In this document: positions 14,419-22,036 of the stretch, piece after piece | How the letters are laid out: every line of letters starts with the position of its first letter | Position numbering within the stretch: position 1 is the first letter of the stretch | DNA from: a virus | IMG/VR virus record: IMGVR_UViG_3300021389_000123 | Span: 1-27,600 of that record | Length of the DNA stretch: 27,600 nucleotides | Reading direction: 5' to 3' (one strand) | Notes under the pieces: model-generated | The model's database searches: none | The model's input: only the letters and a program-made list of their open reading frames with translations | Told to the model about the DNA's origin: nothing | Made by a program: the position numbers and the translations under genes

Positions 14419-15519
14419 CTAAACTTGACCACGGGCAAGACCCGACTGAGCCAGCGAACCGGCCAAAGCAGTTTCAGACTGCTGATGCGCTTTCGCACGA
14501 TCAGTAGCGATTTCACCAAGCAGCTTGTCTCTGCGGGCAGTAATGCCGGACGACACATCGCCCTGTAAACCGCCGACAAGCGCACCACGATCAGCAGCCG
14601 ACGCATCAAAGATCGTCGCTGCCCGGGCGTTCCCCACACGAGAATTAGCAAACAGCCGGTCCATGTAGCCACCGGCCGGTTTTACGCCACCCTGGACCCC
14701 CATGTTGGAAAGCACGCCACCGAAACTGGCGTCAGTGTTTCGGCGTTGCTGGCCGAACTCTCCACGCATCGCCTGCAAACGTTGGTCCCCGGCATCAAAC
14801 GCATTCCCGACAGCGTTTCGGGACTGCACCCCTCGCTGCGCCATCGCATCCGTGATGCCGCCAAGGCGAGACAAACCGCTTTCCGTGTTAGCGTTTATGT
14901 TTTGGACAAGCGGGTCGTAGATGGCGTCAACTTTTTCCGGCGTGTAAATACCACGCATCGCCTCGTCGTAGGCGTCTAAGGAAGCAAGCCTTTCCGCCCT
15001 TTTGCGTGCCGCTTCGGCACGGTCTTCGTCACGCCAGAGAGCGTCTCGCTCCCAATCTTGTTCCCTCCAATCAAATTCTTTTTCTCGCCAATCAAAATCT
15101 TGGTCCCGCCAGAGAGCGTCTCGTTCCCAATCTTGCGCTCGCCAATCGGCTTCCCGTTCCCATTGGTCTCTTTCCCACTCACGGGTTGCAATCTCCCACG
15201 CCCGGTCCTCTTCCCGCCAGGCAGCAGGATAACCGCCGCCGCCGCCGCCGCCGCCGCTGCGGTTGTTGTTGGTGGTGGGCATCGGAAGATCGTACGGCCC
15301 CGGAGTCATGCTGGGCATCGGCCCATCAAGCCCGTAATTGTGGTCAGCGGCAAACGTCCGGTATGCCTGCTGGTCTTCCCAGTTGTTGGAAACCCCGGCA
15401 CTAAATGCGTCAGGGTTCGTAATACCCTGCCAAGGGTCGGACCCCACCTCATAACCGTCATTTTCACGACGGCCCTCACGAGCCAACCTGGCTTTTCTTT
15501 CCAAATATGTTTCAGCCAT
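14419..15519 (-). CDS. Trp-rich repeat protein, putative internal virion protein
   Basis: This is a 366-residue protein. A Gly8 run at about 91-98 is followed by a striking 65-residue stretch dense in Trp, Asp, Glu and Arg, with Trp every five to seven residues (WERDALWRDQDFDWREKEFD and similar). This should form a long amphipathic or charged helix, possibly able to lie on or insert into membranes. The C-terminal half is Ala/Gly-rich with recurring QRG and SRLGG-type turns (SGLSRLGGITDAMAQRG). Similar Trp/charged helices occur in phage proteins of unknown function near ejection genes. The start ATG is three bases after the preceding stop. Confidence 0.72.
   Translation of the reverse strand: MAETYLERKARLAREGRRENDGYEVGSDPWQGITNPDAFSAGVSNNWEDQQAYRTFAADHNYGLDGPMPSMTPGPYDLPMPTTNNNRSGGGGGGGGYPAAWREEDRAWEIATREWERDQWEREADWRAQDWERDALWRDQDFDWREKEFDWREQDWERDALWRDEDRAEAARKRAERLASLDAYDEAMRGIYTPEKVDAIYDPLVQNINANTESGLSRLGGITDAMAQRGVQSRNAVGNAFDAGDQRLQAMRGEFGQQRRNTDASFGGVLSNMGVQGGVKPAGGYMDRLFANSRVGNARAATIFDASAADRGALVGGLQGDVSSGITARRDKLLGEIATDRAKAHQQSETALAGSLAQSGLARGQV
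15033..15135 (-). repeat. 28-base direct repeat inside Trp-rich gene
   Basis: The 28 bases at 15033-15060 recur at 15108-15135 with one mismatch, 75 bases (25 codons) apart. They encode the repeated WERDALWRD unit, so the Trp-rich helix appears to have grown by internal duplication. Confidence 0.8.
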
Positions 15520-15522
15520 AAC

Positions 15523-16107
15523 TTATCTCGCATTCCACTTTGAAGAATCAAACCTGGGGTCTACCTGGATTGTACTTGGATCAATATTGCTTGGATCAAA
15601 AGACCCCAGCGACCCGCCAGACGCAAAACCGCCGCCCCTAGCGGGGGCCGACGGCGCAGCACTAGCGGCCGACGGCGCAGCACTAGCGGGGGCCGACGGG
15701 CCAGCAAAGTCCTGCTCACTGGTAGCCCTACTGGCCTGCATACGATCATACAAAGCCAACAGCTCGTTCTCATACCTCACATCATCATTAGTCTGCCTCA
15801 TGTCCCACTGGGCATTCTCCGTCGCCTGGCTTTCGGCCAGCCGACGAAAATCTTTATTAGCAGCATTAACAGCAGTACGCTGACCCTTCTTACGCAACCC
15901 CGAATTCCAGATACCACGCCGACTAAACGAATTACCAACCTTCGGGAAACGGCGCTCAAAAGACTCCCCCAAGTCCTCTTTCGACCGGCGAAAACGTTCC
16001 TGACCAAGAAAACGGCCAAACTCGTTCGCCTGGTCAGTTAAAGCCTTCTGCCTAGCCAAACCGCCACGAGCCTGCTCATAATTGTAAGTTGGAGTTCCGT
16101 ACGCCAT
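15523..16107 (-). CDS. putative small internal virion protein
   Basis: This is a 194-residue protein starting MAYGTPTYNYEQARGGLARQ. The first 130 residues are basic and probably helical (KEDLGESFERRFPKVGNSFS, then RRGIWNSGLRKKGQR, a helical-hairpin-like turn). They are followed by a low-complexity Ala/Pro/Ser linker and a short SFDPSNIDPSTIQVDPRFDS tail. AGGACT precedes the ATG. Its place between the collar fibre and the Trp-rich gene makes a virion or ejection role likely. No family is recognised. Confidence 0.7.
   Translation of the reverse strand: MAYGTPTYNYEQARGGLARQKALTDQANEFGRFLGQERFRRSKEDLGESFERRFPKVGNSFSRRGIWNSGLRKKGQRTAVNAANKDFRRLAESQATENAQWDMRQTNDDVRYENELLALYDRMQASRATSEQDFAGPSAPASAAPSAASAAPSAPARGGGFASGGSLGSFDPSNIDPSTIQVDPRFDSSKWNAR
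15647..15689 (-). repeat. 21-base tandem repeat
   Basis: The unit GCCGACGGCGCAGCACTAGCG occurs twice in tandem (15647-15667 and 15668-15688), with a partial third copy after it. It encodes the ASAAPSA linker of the 194-residue protein. Confidence 0.75.
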
Positions 16108-16109
16108 AA

Positions 16110-17189
16110 TTAAAGTCCTGACTTTATGATGAAGTTGACGCCAACAAAAGCTGGACGATTCAGGCCCGTACCGGCGACACCAGTAGAGTTTGTGTCACTA
16201 GGATTAGCAGGTCCGGTAGCGCCCGGCGTTGTCGAATCTGTAGTACCGGCACTAACGCTTTTGGTCTCAAGTCCCGTTTTGCTGTTTGTGTCACCGGGGT
16301 CCACTTCGCTTGTGTTGGCGGTGTTGGGTTCACCAGAAGTGCCTGAAAAACTCGGCATATCGAATTCGTGATGATGCTTACCGCCGGACGACGATCCGTT
16401 AAGTTTTCCAACATTCAACGGATTACCCCACACGCCGCCCCAAACATTGCCGTCAGCAATACCGAGACTGCCACCACCGCCTTGATACACGACAGCTAGG
16501 CCACTGTTGATAGCGGTTTCGGCAACCGTATGGTTATGGGTACTGTCCTCCGTGTCCGCTTTGCCATGGTTGTGGTCGATGGAGTGCTTGTGTTTACTCA
16601 ACGTATGCGTGTGCTTGCCCATCGTGTGCGCATGATCGTTAACATCGTGCTTGTGTGTACCTGTCGTGTGAGTGTGAGCGGCAGACGTGTGAGTGTGGGA
16701 ACCCATCTCATGTTCATGACTGACAACCACCGCATCATTAGAGCCGCCCGTAGTGCCCGCTGACGCACCAAACGGGAACCGGCTATTCAAATCAGGAACA
16801 TTAAACGTAGTGGCCCCATCACCAGCACCGTAAGAAGTACCGATAGCAGCAAACAAATTTGGGTACGCTGTACGGGAATATGCTGCACCGTCACAAAGCA
16901 GCCAGGCAGCAGACGGGGCAACATCAGAACCATACATTCCAATAAACCCGGCAGGCAAAGCGCCACCCAACTGGGCAACGTTCACAGCATCGTTGGCCGA
17001 AACACCGCCCAAAACATTTGTGATCTTATGCGACCCCATAGATACCTCACCGGTAAACGGCCGGGAGCCGTCACGGTGAACAGTGTCGCCATTAACAAAA
17101 TCAACAACATCTGTAAAGTTGCGGTTGACTTCAGAAGCCACCGCAGGGGTAAGCGACGTAAACGTATTAGTAACCGATACTACAGCCAT
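16110..17189 (-). CDS. tail collar fibre with HxH needle
   Basis: This is a 359-residue protein. Residues 79-140 are a phage tail collar domain (PAGFIGMYGSDVAPSAAWLL, CDGAAYSRTAYPNLFAAIGT, TTFNVPDLNSRFPFG). Residues 158-202 contain seven HxH motifs at exact seven-residue spacing (His158, 165, 172, 179, 186, 193, 200), with further HNH-type pairs at 206 and 218. In T4 gp37, HxH motifs from three chains coordinate iron ions in a thin needle, so a metal-bearing trimeric needle is likely. The C-terminus (LNRPAFVGVNFIIKSG) is the usual end of collar fibres. AGAGGA precedes the ATG. It follows the propeller-like tail gene and probably mounts on the short tail. Confidence 0.88.
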   Translation of the reverse strand: MAVVSVTNTFTSLTPAVASEVNRNFTDVVDFVNGDTVHRDGSRPFTGEVSMGSHKITNVLGGVSANDAVNVAQLGGALPAGFIGMYGSDVAPSAAWLLCDGAAYSRTAYPNLFAAIGTSYGAGDGATTFNVPDLNSRFPFGASAGTTGGSNDAVVVSHEHEMGSHTHTSAAHTHTTGTHKHDVNDHAHTMGKHTHTLSKHKHSIDHNHGKADTEDSTHNHTVAETAINSGLAVVYQGGGGSLGIADGNVWGGVWGNPLNVGKLNGSSSGGKHHHEFDMPSFSGTSGEPNTANTSEVDPGDTNSKTGLETKSVSAGTTDSTTPGATGPANPSDTNSTGVAGTGLNRPAFVGVNFIIKSGL

Positions 17190-17219
17190 CGAAAATTCCT
17201 CTTTCTCAAAATCATAACT

Positions 17220-18788
17220 TTAACGCACCTGTTTCCGGCGGAACGGCACAGCAATACTATCAACCCACCAGCGACCAACATTGTCAGTCGATGAAAATTT
17301 GAACGAAACGGCATGAGCCGAACCTGCGGAAGGCGTACGCTGAAAAGCGTACGTTTCCTCTTTTAAACCAGACCACAAATCTTGATCCCAAATCATAGTA
17401 TCCCAACGGGAACTAGCAGTCTCAGATGAAATGGGGAAAGTCACTTGACGTTTCGGATCTAAGTCCTGCATGTCGTGAAAAACTTCAAGCTGAATTGTAG
17501 CTGAATGAGTAGCGGCAGCCGTCACACGGGGCCGCTTCCACCGTTTCTTGGTTGCAGTTTCGCCCTCAGCAATCCACGCCGTACGATAATGACCGTCAAT
17601 ACGGATAGAGGGATTGTCGCCAGAAGAATCAGTTTCGTAAGACTGATCGTACCTGAAAATGTCGTCACTGCCTAAATCAAGAAACAACGGGTCGGCATCA
17701 GAGCCAATTTTTTTCCAAAAAATCATGTCTCTCACTTGCCGGTCATACAAAGTGAAAGCCTTAGCTACCGGAGACCAAATAAACAAAAAACGTTCTTGTT
17801 GTGCGGCAGGACCAGCCTCCAAGGAAAGCCACAAACGTCCATCGGCCCACATGAGCCGATGAGCGCCCCCTTGCTGAATTCGACCAACATCAGACCAGTA
17901 CTGTATAGGCTGCGACAAAACAGTAATGCCCGTACCGTTGTACGCCATCAACCGTCCATCAGTCGAAAACCAGTACAAAATACCGGAACTAGAATCAGAA
18001 GCACCACAAGAACAAGTACCAGAAGAAATAGTTAACGGATTGAGCGCAAAGTTATCTGGCTCGTCACCAGACAAAACCCACACCTCGCCCTTTTTGAAAA
18101 TAAACAACTGATCCCTAAACGGGTGAACCCCCATAATAGGGTCAATGGCCCCCAGCGAATCACCAATATCAAAATAGTCGTCCTTCGACCAAGACTCAGG
18201 GAACTGAAGATGAGAGAACCTTAAACGATTAGTGTGATGCACGCCATCCTCAAACGTGTTTGCAGCCCACATATAGCCACGCCACTGATTAACAAACATG
18301 GCTTTCGGCATGTTGCTACCAGACGGAACCACATGGTTCTCGTCCCATTCGTCACCCAACGCAACAAGATTTTGACCATCCCACCGATTCATCACAATGT
18401 CCGAAGGATTGATTCCCCCGAAACGCCCGTTAGCTATATAGGCGGACCCGTTATGGTCCGCCATACGGGTTCGTGAAACGGACTCGGTTATAACAGCACC
18501 AGTATCGACAAGATCCGCTCCGTCCCAACGGAGCAGATCGCCGTCAGCGGAACACAACAAAACATAATCGTTGTCCTCTGCAAAACCAAGAAAATGTGCA
18601 CCACTAAACCGTTCATCGGTTTCCTGATGACGGAAACCGCCACGCAACATGAAACCTTTCCTGATACCAAAATCGACGTTCAAGCAGTCAGGCGACTGGT
18701 TTGGCAACAAAGATTGCGTCTGGTCAGTCAGGTTTAGACCGCCATCAAAACTGTTCAGGTAGGAAACTTCCCGGCTCGGCACAGGCAT
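17220..18788 (-). CDS. tail protein, probable beta-propeller (P22 gp10-like role)
   Basis: This is a 522-residue protein rich in beta strands, with repeated W/D-centred turns (LLRWDGADLVDTG, MNRWDGQNLVALG, LMWADGRLWLSLE) expected of a propeller. The opening SFDGGLNLTDQTQSLLPNQS and the following CLNVDFGIRKGFMLRGGF resemble the N-termini of podoviral tail hub and packaged-DNA stabilisation proteins. It follows the adaptor by one base and precedes the collar fibre, which fits a short-tail nozzle or hub that closes the portal channel. GGAGAAG lies upstream of the ATG. The family assignment is by order and fold pattern only. Confidence 0.78.
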   Translation of the reverse strand: MPVPSREVSYLNSFDGGLNLTDQTQSLLPNQSPDCLNVDFGIRKGFMLRGGFRHQETDERFSGAHFLGFAEDNDYVLLCSADGDLLRWDGADLVDTGAVITESVSRTRMADHNGSAYIANGRFGGINPSDIVMNRWDGQNLVALGDEWDENHVVPSGSNMPKAMFVNQWRGYMWAANTFEDGVHHTNRLRFSHLQFPESWSKDDYFDIGDSLGAIDPIMGVHPFRDQLFIFKKGEVWVLSGDEPDNFALNPLTISSGTCSCGASDSSSGILYWFSTDGRLMAYNGTGITVLSQPIQYWSDVGRIQQGGAHRLMWADGRLWLSLEAGPAAQQERFLFIWSPVAKAFTLYDRQVRDMIFWKKIGSDADPLFLDLGSDDIFRYDQSYETDSSGDNPSIRIDGHYRTAWIAEGETATKKRWKRPRVTAAATHSATIQLEVFHDMQDLDPKRQVTFPISSETASSRWDTMIWDQDLWSGLKEETYAFQRTPSAGSAHAVSFKFSSTDNVGRWWVDSIAVPFRRKQVR

Positions 18789-18789
18789 G

Positions 18790-19476
18790 TTACTTCTCCA
18801 CGTTTCTGCGCATCCACTTGGACTCTGACATGCCAGGGAAAAGACCAGACGACTTTACCGACGGTCCAGCGAAAATGTCTGAGCCTCTCAAAGCCCTGTC
18901 AATCTGATTCTGTACCGTGACTTCATAATCACGCATATACTGTTGGTACAGTTCCAAATCTTCCTGACCCTGATAGTATCGGGCCATCATAAAGAAAACG
19001 ATGGCCGCATCAAACCCTCTGGGCAGCGGGGGTTCCGTCGTCACGCTTTCCATGACGGGCCATAGGGGGAAAGAAGAGTACCCCGAAAAGGATAGTTGCG
19101 TGGCGGCGGCCGGGGTCGGCCACAGCCACACGACAGGACCGTCAACCATGTAATGGGTTGGGGAACCGGTAGTGGTGGTTTTGCGGGTCATCTGCCGGTA
19201 CTCGTCCCGGGACATGGGCCACAGCACACTGTCGGGGATTGTTGCCGACACAATGTATTCCATTGTGTTCGGGGAGAACGTTTCGAACGCATAGTTTGGA
19301 ATCCCGGGGACCGTTATGTGAGTAAAGGTTTCCCGACGGTGCGGCCATTGTCCAACACGGGATTCAATATCCTGACATGCTGACTGTGCATAAAATCCCA
19401 AAAGGCCGTCGGGGGCATCCACCTCGTCGGTTTGTGCCTGTGCCCGAACAACTTGCATCATTACGTCAAAGTTCAT
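18790..19476 (-). CDS. head-tail adaptor protein
   Basis: This is a 228-residue protein. The core (YIVSATIPDSVLWPMSRDEY, later WLWPTPAAATQLSFSGYSSF, then FDAAIVFFMMARYYQGQEDL) has the order of podoviral adaptor or gp4-like proteins: a beta region with W-P-T-P, then long C-terminal helices. It ends with a basic tail (SKWMRRNVEK). Its location after the capsid and small head genes and before the propeller-like protein fits the ring attached below the portal. The ATG overlaps the preceding TAA (TAATG). Confidence 0.78.
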   Translation of the reverse strand: MNFDVMMQVVRAQAQTDEVDAPDGLLGFYAQSACQDIESRVGQWPHRRETFTHITVPGIPNYAFETFSPNTMEYIVSATIPDSVLWPMSRDEYRQMTRKTTTTGSPTHYMVDGPVVWLWPTPAAATQLSFSGYSSFPLWPVMESVTTEPPLPRGFDAAIVFFMMARYYQGQEDLELYQQYMRDYEVTVQNQIDRALRGSDIFAGPSVKSSGLFPGMSESKWMRRNVEK

Positions 19477-19685
19477 TACACACCCCGCCAGGACGTGGCC
19501 GGAACGACGCCTTCTAAAAGTTCACCGAGCGAGCCAACAATTTCTTTGTCGGTGAATGCGTCTACCATTTCGCCATCGGCAAACACGGTGCCGTATGGTA
19601 CGATGCCTTCCGGCAGGCTGCCGGAGTCTTTAGGGACCGCTACAACGCCGCTTTCTGCGACGTTGTTGTTGTTGGTTGTTGCCAT
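19476..19685 (-). CDS. small head-region protein, unknown
   Basis: This is a 69-residue acidic protein (MATTNNNNVAESGVVAVPKD..., GIVPYGTVFADGEMVDAFTD). The ATG overlaps the previous stop (ATGA) and is preceded by a strong GGAGG. The VPYGTVFADGE stretch suggests a small beta structure like a head-decoration or tail-completion module. It lies between a capsid-proximal gene and the adaptor. No family is recognised. Confidence 0.72.
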   Translation of the reverse strand: MATTNNNNVAESGVVAVPKDSGSLPEGIVPYGTVFADGEMVDAFTDKEIVGSLGELLEGVVPATSWRGV

Positions 19686-20005
19686 CAGCGTTCCTCCGTG
19701 GGCTTACGATTTGCGTTCGGCAAAAATCCGAATCCGTTAGATATTGTTCGACGCCGACCAGGCTCCGGCTCAGGTTCCGGCTCTGGCTCTGGTTCCGGCT
19801 CTGGTTCTGGCTCTGGCTCGGGTTCTGGTTCTACGAAGTTTGGGTCAAGGTTAAGCAAAGCTTCGTTGAAACTGACGCCAGGCTCCTGTCGGGCCATAAA
19901 TTCGTCCTGCGTTTCACCATCCATAAAAAGCTTTTTTGCAGGGTCGTAATCTCTCACGCCACTCAGCAACCCATAGTTGCAAACATTGTCGTTGACTGAA
20001 ATCAC
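19685..20005 (-). CDS. head-region protein with (EP)12 spacer
   Basis: This is 106 residues from the GTG at 20005, preceded by a G6 run usable as a ribosome site. A longer frame from 20056 would start inside the post-capsid hairpin and is less likely. The N-terminal half (NYGLLSGVRDYDPAKKLFMD..., DEFMARQEPGVSFNEALLNL) is followed by twelve Glu-Pro repeats, a rigid extended spacer, and a basic tail (GRRRTISNGFGFLPNANRKP). A stalk or bridge on the head or connector is a reasonable guess. No family is recognised. Confidence 0.7.
   Translation of the reverse strand: MISVNDNVCNYGLLSGVRDYDPAKKLFMDGETQDEFMARQEPGVSFNEALLNLDPNFVEPEPEPEPEPEPEPEPEPEPEPEPGRRRTISNGFGFLPNANRKPTEER
19761..19832 (-). repeat. 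hexanucleotide repeat encoding (EP)12
   Basis: Twelve six-base units of the form GGN-TCN on the plus strand encode alternating Glu and Pro on the minus strand. Third positions vary, so the repeat is kept at the protein level rather than being a fresh expansion. Confidence 0.85.
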
Positions 20006-20023
20006 AATCGCACCCCCCAAAAG

Positions 20024-20034
20024 TTTTTCAAAAA
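20024..20034. repeat. TTTTTCAAAAA palindrome in post-capsid gap
   Basis: This exact copy lies between the capsid terminator-like hairpin and the start of the (EP) gene. Read leftward it gives the T-rich stretch about ten bases beyond the hairpin. Confidence 0.8.
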
Positions 20035-20043
20035 CACACCAAA

Positions 20044-20070
20044 GTCCGTCCCCCACTACAGGGGACGGAC
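20044..20070 (-). terminator. hairpin after the capsid gene (attenuator-like)
   Basis: A perfect ten-pair stem (GTCCGTCCCC with GGGGACGGAC) and a seven-base loop start 14 bases after the capsid stop. They are followed on the leftward transcript by TTTGGTGTGTTTTTG. The U-tract is weak and interrupted, so partial termination or 3'-end protection of the capsid message is more likely than a full stop, since tail genes lie downstream. Confidence 0.75.
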
Positions 20071-20083
20071 CCGGCTAGTCAGC

Positions 20084-21019
20084 TCAAGCCGTACGGGCTG
20101 CAAGCTTACCAAGGTAACGACGACCATCGGTCGTGAACGCACCATACGACAGAACGAGGCCATACTTGGCATCGACGTTGTACGGCTCCACGAAGCCACG
20201 GAAGTCCATCCACTTGCCGTCAAGGACGGTCAAGTTGATGTGCTTGCTGTTCAGGAAGTACCACTCGCCAGCAGGCGTGTAATCCGACCAAACAACAACA
20301 CCCGACTTGTGCATCAGGTTATCGAAGCCAGCCTTACCAGTGTTAGCATCAGTGAGACGCTGATTCGCCTGAAGCAGCGACTCGTACTTCTCGTAAAGAA
20401 GCTGAGTCGTTACCTCAAAGTCACACTTGTCTGAACCGTAACTGACGCTGTTGAAAGCGTGCGAAAGGTCGGTCAACGTCAATGCGCCAGCCGTATCTTC
20501 CACATATGACTCCCACCAGTCGCCCGTAATGCCAGCATGTGCGCCACCACCAACGATTTCTGCCAGACCAACCCAGTCCTTACCGGCAGACGACCAAGCA
20601 TCGGCCGTACCGGCAGTCGTAGCGTTGAAAAGCTGATCCTCGAACGTCTCGGCAGCAGTCATCTCAGCATTTTCCGTCTTAGCGGTAATGAGCTTAATGA
20701 CAGCCTTGTCGCCAGAGTTCTTAGCCTCTTCAATACCCGACATTGGGATGTAAATAGCGGACTGCTTCCAGTCATAAACAGCAGTGTCCATGACTTCATC
20801 GACCGCAGGGGTCAGTTGGTCGTAGCCACTGTAGTTTTGGAACGTAGTGTTTTTGGCACCCATCACCGGAATGACAGCGTTGCGGCCACCCTGTGCGTTG
20901 ATCTTCGCCCGGCGCTTCAGAAAGTCAAGGACCGCTGTGCGAGCAAAAATGTTGTCGGTAGCTTTACCGGAAGTAAAGTACCGTTCAAGTGTAGTTGAAA
21001 CAATGTTATCAAAAGCCAT
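20084..21019 (-). CDS. major capsid protein
   Basis: This is a 311-residue protein with the strongest ribosome site in the window (AGGAGG ten bases before the ATG). MAFDNIVSTTLERYFTSGKA, then an IPVMGAKNTTFQNYSGYDQL stretch and a C-terminal beta region (GWMV-free; DAKYGLVLSYGAFTTDGRRY, LGKLAARTA) fit the HK97-fold capsid proteins of podovirus-like phages. Size and place directly after the scaffold support this. It would assemble the icosahedral shell around the scaffold. The gene is followed by a hairpin that may adjust the expression ratio with downstream genes. No separate decoration protein is obvious. Confidence 0.85.
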   Translation of the reverse strand: MAFDNIVSTTLERYFTSGKATDNIFARTAVLDFLKRRAKINAQGGRNAVIPVMGAKNTTFQNYSGYDQLTPAVDEVMDTAVYDWKQSAIYIPMSGIEEAKNSGDKAVIKLITAKTENAEMTAAETFEDQLFNATTAGTADAWSSAGKDWVGLAEIVGGGAHAGITGDWWESYVEDTAGALTLTDLSHAFNSVSYGSDKCDFEVTTQLLYEKYESLLQANQRLTDANTGKAGFDNLMHKSGVVVWSDYTPAGEWYFLNSKHINLTVLDGKWMDFRGFVEPYNVDAKYGLVLSYGAFTTDGRRYLGKLAARTA

Positions 21020-21035
21020 TTTGGCCTCCTAGGTT

Positions 21036-21971
21036 TTAGTTGGAACTTTTGAGCATTTCAAGCTCAAATAGTTCTCCGATTGTTGAAAAGTTGCCTGCAT
21101 CCGATTCGACATCGTAGCCACCCTTAGGGGTCGCTGCAACCGCATCCTTACCTGCCTGACGTTTCGCCCTTGAACGTTCGTTAGAAAGCTCTTTCGCTTT
21201 GGCGGAAGCCGCAGCGGAAGTTGCTTTGCTCGCATTTTGCTGCCGGTTCCAAAGTATTTCGGCAGCCATCGGCAGCCTCATACGGTTCTCGGTAGCAAAT
21301 GATAAAACGTCCATTTCGTCTACGCCCTCAAAAGTTTTGAGAGTTTCAGCTAGTTCAGCTTCGACACCCGAACGAAACTCACGTTCCTGCGTGGTGCTTT
21401 GAAACTGTTTGACAGCTTCCAGCTCCGACCGCAAGGCCAAGTTTTGTTCGTCCATCTTACGCATCACTGCTTGGACATCCGGATCATAGTCTTCATAAGG
21501 GTCTACTTCGACCTGCTGCTGCTGTTGCCCGGCATCCAATCGGTAAGCTTTTTGAAAAGCTGCAATTGTTGCTTGTGGGTCACGCTGAAAAGCGGCCTGT
21601 ACGTCGTATGCCCATTCGGCAGCCGATTTTGCCTGTGACAATTCGGCTGTTTTCCGACTGTAATCCTCACGCATCATTGCGTTGGCTGGTAAGTCTTTGA
21701 GTGAACGATAAATCGTCTGCCCGTCAACTTGAAGAGGGACTTGGAGATCTCCATGTTCCTCTAAAATAGTTTGCCATCCGTCTGTATCTGGCTCTACTGC
21801 TTCTGTAGGTTCCGTTTCCAGAGTATCTACTTCGTCAATAGCGTCGTCCCCTATGAATGACTCCGCTACTTGTTCTGATTCAACGTCGGTCTCCTGGGAG
21901 TTATCGACTTCCATCTCCGGAGCCACCTCTTCCGAGGTGACTTCTTCGAAAACATCATCTAAAGTAGTCAT
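21036..21971 (-). CDS. scaffolding protein
   Basis: This is a 311-residue, strongly acidic protein. The first 65 residues are mostly Glu, Asp, Val and Thr. The central part is helical with a Q5 run and coiled-coil character (MRKMDEQNLALRSELEAVKQ). The C-terminal part is basic and Ala-rich (ASAKAKELSNERSRAKRQAG), the type of end that binds the capsid protein in known scaffolds. Its location between portal and capsid genes is the usual place. GGAAG lies before the ATG, and a candidate promoter lies 40-65 bases upstream. No protease is encoded nearby, so scaffold exit without cleavage is likely. Confidence 0.85.
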   Translation of the reverse strand: MTTLDDVFEEVTSEEVAPEMEVDNSQETDVESEQVAESFIGDDAIDEVDTLETEPTEAVEPDTDGWQTILEEHGDLQVPLQVDGQTIYRSLKDLPANAMMREDYSRKTAELSQAKSAAEWAYDVQAAFQRDPQATIAAFQKAYRLDAGQQQQQVEVDPYEDYDPDVQAVMRKMDEQNLALRSELEAVKQFQSTTQEREFRSGVEAELAETLKTFEGVDEMDVLSFATENRMRLPMAAEILWNRQQNASKATSAAASAKAKELSNERSRAKRQAGKDAVAATPKGGYDVESDAGNFSTIGELFELEMLKSSN

Positions 21972-22007
21972 TGTACTGCTTCCTGCGGGACCAAAGGTTT
22001 ATCCGCC

Positions 22008-22036
22008 TATATATTAAAGTTTTACGTTCCAGCCAA
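22008..22036 (-). promoter_or_regulatory. candidate sigma-70-type promoter for scaffold and capsid
   Basis: On the leftward strand TTGGCT (22036-22031) and TATATA (22013-22008) are separated by exactly 17 bases. This lies in and just after the end of the endonuclease VII-like gene, about 36 bases before the scaffold ATG. Each hexamer matches consensus at four of six positions. It would give the most abundant virion proteins their own transcript. Confidence 0.4.
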
